A stretch of 33,507 nt of DNA from NCBI GenBank assembly GCA_012517825.1, contig JAAYUG010000109.1:1-33507 (forward strand), given 5' to 3'. A program made the position numbers and the translations under genes. Below the pieces are notes generated by a model. That model saw only the letters and a list, made by a program, of their open reading frames with translations. It made no database searches and was not told where the DNA came from. Shown in pieces: positions 7,569 through 14,700 of this stretch. How positions within the stretch are numbered: the first letter of the stretch is position 1; every line of letters starts with the position of its first letter. Source of the DNA: Bacteroidales bacterium (GTDB lineage Bacteria > Bacteroidota > Bacteroidia > Bacteroidales > JAAYUG01).

Positions 7569-8345
7569 TCAGCCAAAAAGATAAGGATTGCTGCCCCCGT
7601 CAATGCTGAACGTCTGCCCTGTAATAAATTCCGAAAGGGGAGAGAGGAGAAATAAAGCCAGCGAGGCCAGATGATCAGGGTTGCCCAGTTTTTTCACCGG
7701 TACCGATTCCTGCAATTTCTGCCTGGCTTCCTCCACGGAAATTTGCTTTTCGGCTGCTGTATTTTCCAGAATACGATTCAGAGCAGGGGTGTCGTGGTAA
7801 CCGGGGGCCAATATGTTGATGGTGATACCCATAGCAGCTGTTTCGCTGGCAAGGGTTTTAAGATATCCCGTGACGGCAAGGCGCAGTGAAGTGCTTAATA
7901 CCAGGGAAGGAAGAGGGTGTTTTACCGAAATGCTTTCAATACTCACAATTTTTCCATATTGTTGTTGAACGAACAAGGGAATCAGTTCATTGAGCCATTC
8001 CATCTTCCAGCGGAAAAGAAGGGAATAAGCATTGTCAGCGTCAGCAGGTTTGCAGTCTGCAGCCTTTTTAACAGGAGGACCGCCTGCATTCAGTACAATT
8101 CCACCCAGCATTTTTTCATCAATAAAAGGAAGTACCTTTTTCAGGAACCGGGGTTGGGTTATGTCGCCTGCCAGCGTTGTGATCAGTCTTGGATACATTT
8201 GCTGAAGGGGAGCCAGCTTTTCGGCGGTTCTTGAGATGGCAATCACTTCGGCATTTTCCCTGGCCAAAGCCCGGGCAATGGCATTTCCAAATCCGCTGCC
8301 GGCACCGGTTACAATAAAAACTTTCCCTGTAAGCTGCAGATCCAT
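7569..8345 (-). CDS. SDR-family protein lacking the standard catalytic Tyr and Lys
   Basis: A 258-residue Rossmann-fold protein. The start at 8345 (MDLQLTGKVFIVTG) is preferred over 8366 because it puts the first beta-strand at the usual distance. The dinucleotide motif TGAGSGFG and the NAG motif (LNAGGPP) are present, and the C-terminal IDGGSNPY is typical. The active site is not: the usual YxxxK is replaced, since the aligned stretch reads LSTSLRLAVTG, with Ser for Tyr and Arg for Lys. A family subgroup resembling beta-ketoacyl reductases but with an imperfect tetrad is known (cd05344). The substrate is unknown, so annotation as a classical oxidoreductase is unsafe. Confidence 0.9.
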   Translation of the reverse strand: MDLQLTGKVFIVTGAGSGFGNAIARALARENAEVIAISRTAEKLAPLQQMYPRLITTLAGDITQPRFLKKVLPFIDEKMLGGIVLNAGGPPVKKAADCKPADADNAYSLLFRWKMEWLNELIPLFVQQQYGKIVSIESISVKHPLPSLVLSTSLRLAVTGYLKTLASETAAMGITINILAPGYHDTPALNRILENTAAEKQISVEEARQKLQESVPVKKLGNPDHLASLALFLLSPLSEFITGQTFSIDGGSNPYLFG

Positions 8346-8405
8346 AAATTTTTTGCAGAAAAACACCGCACCGAATGAAAATGTTCACAGGGCAAAAGGC
8401 TTGAG

Positions 8406-8455
8406 AAACACCGGAGATTGTCCCATTCAGAAAAATGCAGTGGATTCCGGTGTTT
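8406..8455 (-). promoter_or_regulatory. 10-bp perfect inverted repeat between the small ORF and the SDR gene
   Basis: AAACACCGGA (8406-8415) and TCCGGTGTTT (8446-8455) are exact inverted repeats separated by 30 bases. The repeat overlaps the stop codon of the 50-residue ORF and precedes the SDR start by about 60 bases. No T-run follows on the minus strand, so it is more likely an operator or a processing/attenuation hairpin than a simple terminator. Confidence 0.5.
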
Positions 8456-8606
8456 AACGGTCTTTTTCGGTGCGGAAAGCCGGTCCGGGTATTCCTCTTC
8501 TGCAGGTACGAAGTTGCAGCAAAAACCAGAAAGCCATTATCAGCAACAGAAGCATGAGAATAATCCGCCACCAGGGTGCGGGTCTGGATCGTTGCCGGAT
8601 AGCCAT
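8454..8606 (-). CDS. Small single-pass membrane protein, 50 residues
   Basis: ATG at 8606, TAA at 8454. The product starts with a basic stretch (MAIRQRSRPAPWWR), followed by one strongly hydrophobic segment (IILMLLLLIMAFWFLLQL, residues 15-32) and a polar tail containing one Cys (C35). Basic N-terminus, helix and polar tail are what a real small inner-membrane protein looks like. An exact -7 promoter box lies 18 bases upstream (8624-8631), which supports expression. It is 108 bases upstream of the SDR gene on the same strand, so co-transcription is possible. No family is recognised. Confidence 0.6.
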   Translation of the reverse strand: MAIRQRSRPAPWWRIILMLLLLIMAFWFLLQLRTCRRGIPGPAFRTEKDR

Positions 8607-8623
8607 AATTCAGAGAGTTTCTG

Positions 8624-8631
8624 CAAAAGTA
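8624..8631 (-). promoter_or_regulatory. -7 promoter box for the small membrane protein
   Basis: The minus strand reads TACTTTTG, an exact TAnnTTTG. The expected start of transcription is about 10 bases before the ATG at 8606. No clear -33 box is seen. Confidence 0.5.
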
Positions 8632-8705
8632 TGATCTTTTGAACAGTTTGCTGAAAAAATTGTTGTATATTAAACCAAAAACAAAAAAATTTAACATCTT
8701 TTCCT

Positions 8706-9422
8706 ATGAAAAAGCCAAATTGGATTCAGACCGTCCTGTTTTCAGGGACAATGATGGCACTTGTCCTTCTTACATCCGGTGCCAAAGATCCCAAAAACGA
8801 CATGAATAATGCACAGGCTGTGCAGTTTGAACAACCGCCCCTGGGGTATGCTTACAATGCGCTGGAGCCATATATTGATGCAATGACAATGGAAGTTCAC
8901 TATTCAAAGCATCATGCTGCCTATACGAAAAATTTCAATGCGGCCCTGGCTGAAGCAAACATAAAGGAGAAAAATATCGAAGCGATTTTTGCCCGGATTT
9001 CTCAGTATCCGGCAGCTGTAAGAAACAATGGCGGAGGATATTACAACCATAATCTTTTCTGGCAAATCATTGCTCCCGGTGGATCCAAATCCCCGCAGGG
9101 AGAACTTTTGGAGGCCATCAACAAGAAATTCGGATCGGTGGATGCTTTTAAAGAAGAATTTTCAAAGAAGGCCATGAGCGTATTTGGCTCCGGATGGGCC
9201 TGGCTTATTGTGTCAGACGGAGAGCTTAAAATTACTTCTACTCCCAACCAGGACAATCCTCTGATGGATGTGGTTGCCGAGCGTGGCAGACCTGTGATTC
9301 TGATCGATGTATGGGAGCATGCCTATTACCTGAAATATCAGAACCGCCGGAAAGAATATGTTGATGCTTTCTGGAATGTAATTAACTGGGATCAGGCCTT
9401 AAAGAATTACCTCGGTAAGTAA
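8706..9422 (+). CDS. Superoxide dismutase, Mn-type, with N-terminal export signal
   Basis: A 238-residue Fe/Mn-family enzyme. Metal ligands are H65, H115 (YYNHNLFW), D201 and H205 (DVWEHAYY). Q182 (TPNQDNP) and Gly in place of the Fe-type Gln give the Mn-type signature. Unlike the other two superoxide dismutases here, it has a ~40-residue N-terminal extension: a basic start (MKK), a hydrophobic core (about 9-23) and a possible signal peptidase I site after SGA (24-26). No cysteine follows, so it is not a lipoprotein. It should act in the periplasm or outside the cell. It closely resembles the enzyme at 482-1084, suggesting duplication followed by gain of an export signal. Its stop lies 10 bases from that of the convergent nitroreductase gene. 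Confidence 0.95.
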   Translation: MKKPNWIQTVLFSGTMMALVLLTSGAKDPKNDMNNAQAVQFEQPPLGYAYNALEPYIDAMTMEVHYSKHHAAYTKNFNAALAEANIKEKNIEAIFARISQYPAAVRNNGGGYYNHNLFWQIIAPGGSKSPQGELLEAINKKFGSVDAFKEEFSKKAMSVFGSGWAWLIVSDGELKITSTPNQDNPLMDVVAERGRPVILIDVWEHAYYLKYQNRRKEYVDAFWNVINWDQALKNYLGK

Positions 9423-9432
9423 AGAAACCCTC

Positions 9433-10008
9433 TCAGAGGTTCAGAATCAGTTCCTCAAGACTTCTCTTTGGCACGTGATGGACATTGTGTTCATCACGCC
9501 AGTATTTATAATCCCCGTTAGCAGGCATGGGTTCTATCACCACTTTTTCAGTCGGTTTTCCGAGGGCGATTACCTGAAGGATCTCATACTGTTCAGGAAT
9601 ACCAAGGTTTTTGCGCAATAGTTCCTTATTGACAGATCCGATAATGCAACCGCCGTATCCTTTTTCAGCGGCTCCCAGCAGAATGCTCTGTGCGGCAATT
9701 CCGTGGTCACAAAAGTACTGGTCTGAAATGGATGTATCACCCAGCATAATGATATAGGCAGACGGGCGTTCTCCTTCAGCAGGGCCTTTCCAGTTTTTAA
9801 GGTAGGCTGCCCAGGCGAGGCAGGGAAATATAAGCTTATTGTGCTCAGGTGTCCATGAAAGAATGTATTTAAGAGGTTGTGCATTCTTTGCTGAAGCGGA
9901 GTGCCTGGCCAGGTCAACCAGGGAAACCAGTTCTTCCCTGCTGATGGCATGCGATTCATCAAACCGCCGGTAACTGCGGTTTTTTATAATCAGATCCCTG
10001 AGATTCAT
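9433..10008 (-). CDS. Nitroreductase-family FMN protein
   Basis: A 191-residue protein of the nitroreductase fold, normally an FMN-dependent NAD(P)H oxidoreductase. Visible family features are the N-terminal arginine-rich FMN segment (NRSYRRF, 10-16), SAKNAQPLKY (39-48) and the C-terminal half motif GIAAQSILLGAAEKGYGGC with IPEQYEILQVIALGKPTE. The physiological substrate cannot be told from sequence. An exact -7 box lies 13 bases upstream. It is convergent with the exported superoxide dismutase. Confidence 0.92.
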   Translation of the reverse strand: MNLRDLIIKNRSYRRFDESHAISREELVSLVDLARHSASAKNAQPLKYILSWTPEHNKLIFPCLAWAAYLKNWKGPAEGERPSAYIIMLGDTSISDQYFCDHGIAAQSILLGAAEKGYGGCIIGSVNKELLRKNLGIPEQYEILQVIALGKPTEKVVIEPMPANGDYKYWRDEHNVHHVPKRSLEELILNL

Positions 10009-10021
10009 GGTGGTTTTTTGG

Positions 10022-10029
10022 CAAAATTA
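10022..10029 (-). promoter_or_regulatory. -7 promoter box for the nitroreductase gene
   Basis: The minus strand reads TAATTTTG, an exact TAnnTTTG, 13 bases before the ATG at 10008. The leader would be only a few bases long. Confidence 0.45.
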
Positions 10030-10053
10030 ATGATTTCCTTCGCTCATAAGCTA

Positions 10054-10600
10054 TCAGGGGATCAAGGACAATGAAATCATATTCCAGAGTCCCAGAGTTT
10101 CAAAGTTCCAGCATAGAGCGTAGAGCATAGAGCGTAAAGCATTGGGCTTAGAGTTTAGGGCAGAGCATGGTATTCCAGAGTTTCAGAGTTTCAAGGATTT
10201 CCGATTTCCGATTTCCCATTTCCTATTAACGTGTTCTGGTTTTTATAGCGTGATCAAGGACAGGAAATTGGAAATGGGAAATGGGAAATTTTCAGTGATT
10301 TTCGATTTCCCACTAATGAAGTTCCAGAGTTTCAAAGTTCCAGCGTAGAGCGTAGAGCGTAAAGCGTAAAGAGGGGTATTGGGTTTATAGTGCAGAGCAT
10401 TGTTTATTTAGCGTAGAGCGTGAAGCGAATGGCAAAAGATCTTTCCATTTCCCCGTTAGGGGATGAAGGATAATAGATGTAGTGATGTAAACCATATCTT
10501 TTTCCCCGTAGGGGATTAAGGAACGGGTTCCAAGGTTCCAGGGTTCCAGAGTTTCAAAGTTCCAGCATAGAGCGTGTAGCGTAAAGCGTATGGCCCTGAC
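10054..10600. repeat. Non-coding region of 7/8-bp periodic repeats in a ~225-bp higher-order repeat
   Basis: No credible gene lies between 10009 and 10620. The block GAGTTTCAAAGTTCCAGC occurs at 10095-10112, 10327-10344 and 10549-10566 (spacings 232 and 222). Each copy is followed by heptads of the form GCGTAGA/GCATAGA/GCGTAAA; the first run is eight heptads from 10111 to 10166. Each copy is preceded by a GGNATNAAGGA-like element (near 10059, 10250, 10460 and 10513). Other 7-bp runs are GATTTCC (10195-10222) and GGAAATG/GGAAATT (10263-10291). An 8-bp run of GGTTCCAN spans 10526-10549. Two short palindromes, CCCCGTTAGGGG (10451-10462) and CCCCGTAGGGG (10504-10514), are included. Confidence 0.85.
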
Positions 10601-10620
10601 TGAATAGCGAACGGCACGCT

Positions 10621-11532
10621 TCAGCCCCTGTAAAACAACGCCTTAATAATATGCCACACCATGTTCGGATTTTCCTTCAACCTGCGGGTTGAATACCCAA
10701 ACCAGTGCTTCCCGAAAGGAACATACACCCGCATGGTATGTCCTTCTTTTACAATGGAACTGCGAAGGTCGGGTGTAACCCCGTACAGCATCTGAAATTC
10801 ATAACGGTTGCGGGGAACATTGTATTTCGAAATCAACTCATATGCCTTTTGCACCAGGTACTTGTCATGTGTTGCAATCCCAACATATATGCCATTCCTC
10901 AGCATAAAATCCATGTCTTCCACAAAGTGGTCACGTACCTCCTGATAGCCTTTATATGCTATGCTTGCCGGTTCAACGTAAATTCCTTTGCACAGTCTGA
11001 AGTTCAGGGGATACTGCTCACTATGGAGATCAAGCAGGTTGTGAAGATCATCCAGGGTACGTTTCAGATACGCCTGAACCACAATGCCTACATGGCCGGG
11101 AAATTCGGCTTTCAGCTTGCGAAACAGCTCAAACTCCCTGTCAACACAGCTTGAATCTTCCATGTCGATGCGGACGAAATTGTTCTTTTCGGCCGCTTTT
11201 TTCACCACGTCGCGAAGGTTCTGATAACAAACTTCCTTGTCGAGCAACAGGCCAAACATGGAGGGCTTTACTGAGAAATTGCCGTCAATGCCTTCTGAGG
11301 TAATGCGCTCAATGATGTCGATATAGGCCTTGCGGTTTGCTTCGGCTTCATCAAGCCGTGTTATATACTCCCCAAGGAGGTCGATGGTGACCTTGATTCC
11401 ATTGTTATTTAAGTCCTTTGCCGCTCTGATGGCATCTTCAATTTTTTCTCCGGCAATGTACCTGCATGAGAAAATCCAGACCAGTTTCTTGGGCATGTAT
11501 GGCAAAAGCCAGGCGATGAATTTTTTTATCAT
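10621..11532 (-). CDS. Proline dehydrogenase (monofunctional)
   Basis: Oxidises proline to pyrroline-5-carboxylate using FAD, passing electrons to the respiratory chain; this is the first step of proline breakdown. The 303-residue TIM-barrel protein carries the family motifs SVKPSMFGL (87-95), RIDMEDSS (121-128), QAYLKRT (153-159), RLCKGIYVEP (179-188), ATHD (220-223) and the C-terminal signature YVPFGKHWFGYSTRRLKEN (270-288), whose paired arginines bind the substrate carboxylate. There is no fused pyrroline-5-carboxylate dehydrogenase and none nearby, so the second step must be encoded elsewhere. A basic, hydrophobic N-terminus may contact the membrane. Confidence 0.93.
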   Translation of the reverse strand: MIKKFIAWLLPYMPKKLVWIFSCRYIAGEKIEDAIRAAKDLNNNGIKVTIDLLGEYITRLDEAEANRKAYIDIIERITSEGIDGNFSVKPSMFGLLLDKEVCYQNLRDVVKKAAEKNNFVRIDMEDSSCVDREFELFRKLKAEFPGHVGIVVQAYLKRTLDDLHNLLDLHSEQYPLNFRLCKGIYVEPASIAYKGYQEVRDHFVEDMDFMLRNGIYVGIATHDKYLVQKAYELISKYNVPRNRYEFQMLYGVTPDLRSSIVKEGHTMRVYVPFGKHWFGYSTRRLKENPNMVWHIIKALFYRG

Positions 11533-11563
11533 AATATTGAATTTGTACCTGAATTAATCCGGA

Positions 11564-11571
11564 CAAAGGTA
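11564..11571 (-). promoter_or_regulatory. -7 promoter box for proline dehydrogenase
   Basis: The minus strand reads TACCTTTG, an exact TAnnTTTG, about 31 bases upstream of the ATG at 11532. The -33 box is not clear. Confidence 0.5.
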
Positions 11572-11681
11572 TATAGGTCATCTTTTAAATTTGTATGACG
11601 TTTATCAGTATTAGGAGTGATTTACAGCATAGGGATATTATAAAATTACATTTTTCAGTTCCTCCGGCAGGACTGTAAATG

Positions 11682-11716
11682 ATCAGCCGGTTGAGCTGAT
11701 GCGTCAACCGGCTGAT
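11682..11716 (-). terminator. Strong 13-bp hairpin after the 1651-residue secreted protein gene
   Basis: ATCAGCCGGTTGA (11682-11694) and TCAACCGGCTGAT (11704-11716) are perfect inverted repeats with a 9-nt loop, 21 bases past the stop codon. No T-run follows on the minus strand, so it may be a transcript-end stabiliser or a non-canonical terminator. Confidence 0.6.
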
Positions 11717-11736
11717 ATGGGATGAACGAAATGCTG

Positions 11737-14700
11737 TTAGCGGACAATGATTCTGGTTGCCTGAACAAAGTCTGCGTTGAAAAATTTCAGGATATAAACC
11801 CCGGGAGAAACAGCATTCAGGTTTATCAGTTCATGGTAAGCCCTGTCGCCTGAAAGGTGACTGTTCATTATTGTTCTGCCCTGGACGTCCAGTATCTCCA
11901 GTTCCAGAGTGGTAATTTTCCTGAACTCAGCTTTGAAATACAGATGATCTGATGCCGGATTGGGATAGACAGCAAAGTGCACGGGCTGGTCTTCGGGGTT
12001 GGTGATTCCGGTAGTCAGATGCAGGAAAACGGAGTCGGTATCGGGGCAACCATATTCATTGGTAACCCGCACCCAGTACCAGCCCTGGGAGATGGCAGGA
12101 TAGGTCTGGTCAGTTGAACCGTCCTGCCAGTAGTAGGATGCAAATCCACTGCCTGCATCCAGCACTACAGGACCCACGGTCTGGTGGATCGTATCGTTTA
12201 TTCCGCCCAGGTTGACCACCGGACTTGGATTGACGGTGAATTGTTGCATAAGGGTATCATTTTCCGGTCTGAGGTCACCCTGCATACTGGTGAAGATGGC
12301 AATTGAGGCGGAACCGGATGGTTTGACCGGCCATTTTTTGATGGTGAAGTTTACGGTGCCGGAAGGAGCCAGTGTACTCTGCAGAGTGAGGGTGTCTTTC
12401 ACCACAGGGTGTCCGTCCAGTATATAGTAAACCGGAATTTTTTTGTTGGCCGGGTAGGGCGGTGTTCCGAAATTCTTTATGGTTACAGTAATACCGTTAA
12501 ACTGGGCCGAACACAATGCCGTATCACCAATCCACCTGGTAATTCCCACATCATCAATCACCAGCTGAATTACAACGGTATCGCGTGAGAAGCATCCGGA
12601 AACAGTATCGGTTACTTTTACGTAGTAAAATCCTGATTGGGTGACGGTATAAGTCTGATTGGTGCTTCCGTCGCGCCACAGGTAGGACCGGTTGGGGCCG
12701 GCTCCTGCATCCAGTAAATAGGACAATGCTTTCACGGTGGTGTCCTTTCCCAGATTGACCGGCGGATTTCCCCAGACGTGCACAGTGAATATTGCCGTAT
12801 CATTGGCCGGATTGATATCTCCCGGTATGAGGGTGCTCGCCTCTATATTCCACGCACCGATTGTATTGAACGATTCGGACGGGGTGAAGGTATGATCGAC
12901 ATACTGCGAAGGATACATGGGAGAGGACAGGGTTACCGTGTCATTTGTCCAAAGGCCTCCGTCAATTCGGTATGCTACGGCGATCTTTTCACCCGCTGAG
13001 ATGGTATCTGTACCACTGTTTTGCACACGGATCCGGATTTGTTTTGAACCCTGGGGCAGACAGCTGTTGGCCGGCTGAATAAGAGCCGTGGGCGAAACAT
13101 CATGAATAACAAGATGGATAAAGGCGGTATCATAAGCCGGGCAATCGTGAACATCGGTCACCCTCACCCAGTGATACCCCATAAAACGGGCAATGTATGT
13201 CTGGGTAGTATCTCCGTTGTTCCACAGATAGGTTTTATATCCGGGTCCGGCATCAAGCTGGTAGGTAAGGCCGTAAATAACCGTATCGGGTCCTATGTTC
13301 ACGGTGGGATATCCAAATACAGTGACATTCCGCTGCAGTGTATCGTTGGCCGGCAGGCTGTCGTATTTAAAGGAGAGGAACGTTTTCAGAGAGTAGGTTC
13401 GTTCCTGGCTCATATCGAGATCATTGCCGGCAAACGTGTACGTGGTGAAACTGCCGGGATACAACCGGGACGTTAGAATTTTTTTCCCTGTATTTATCGG
13501 CCCTCCTTCAAATGTAAATCCAACATGGATGGTGTCGCCGGGCGAAAGAGTGTCGTTTCCCGCATTGAATATTCTTATGGTAACATGTTCCTGCGTTCCG
13601 AGTTCACAGGAATTTAACGGATGAAGAATGGAATCAAGCGCCAGATTGATGGTCAGTTTTTCAACAACCGTTGTGTCATAGTTAGTACATCCGTTTCCTC
13701 TGGTGTCGGTTACGCGTACAATGTATTTGCCTTTGCCCGGAATCGGAAGGGTGCTGGCGGTTGACCCATTGTAATACCAGTAATAATCGTAGTTGGGATC
13801 GAAATGGGGATGCAACATGATGGTGTCAGGACGCGAGGAACGCATGGTGTCCAGCAAACCGATCTGAGGCAACGGATAGATGTCGATGATTTTGGTGGCT
13901 GTGTCGTTGGGTACCGGCTGGTAAAAATATAAATCCGTTTCGTTGTTGGTCCATGCTTTTACGGTATAATGACCGGGAGCGCTGAGGTTGACCGGCCGTG
14001 TGAAGGTCAGCAAAACAGAATCCCCGGAAGAAATATTGCTAGTCAGGGTTATTGTGTCCGACACAACAGGATTATTATTCACTTTTGCTTTCAGATAGAT
14101 TTTTTCGCCTGACTTTACTTTTCCTTTTCCATAGTTTTTAACATAGACTTTCAGGTAATTGGAATTGTCATTCAGACAGGCTGTGCTGAGATCTTTGAAG
14201 GAGGAAACCCCGATGTCGATAGGCGCTTCATAAATACGGAACAGATCAATTCCGACCCCTTCGTAGGTGGTTAAAAGGTCACTTTCGAAGTGGAAACGGA
14301 ATTTTACCAGGGGCTGGTTGGCACAGGCAGCGGGGAGGAACTGCCGTGCGGTAACCCAGCCGTTGCTGGCCGAATCCCACCCCGGTGAGTTGAGGGCTGA
14401 AACCATCGGGCTGTTGTACCAATACCATGGATAAGTATAGGGATCTTTGGGTACAATATGCCAGGAACTTCCGTTATCGGTTGAATATTCCAGCCGCAGG
14501 CCGTCACGGTCCTTTTCTGTTTCGTGCCAGAGTTTGAATTCAACAATGGGTTTCTCCAGGCCGGTGAAGTTAAAACAGGGGCTTTCAAGATACGATGAAT
14601 CGTCGTCGAGGTAATAACTGGTGAGGAATGTTTTCCATGCTTTGAGGCCGGAGGCTGTGGTCTTAAGGGTAAATCCGCTGGGCATACCCTGCTGCCAGGT

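Noticed and set aside
10444-10520. Site-specific recombination or att sites from the CCCCGTTAGGGG and CCCCGTAGGGG palindromes
   Set aside because: No integrase is nearby and the palindromes are short and differ in length; they are treated as part of the repeat region.
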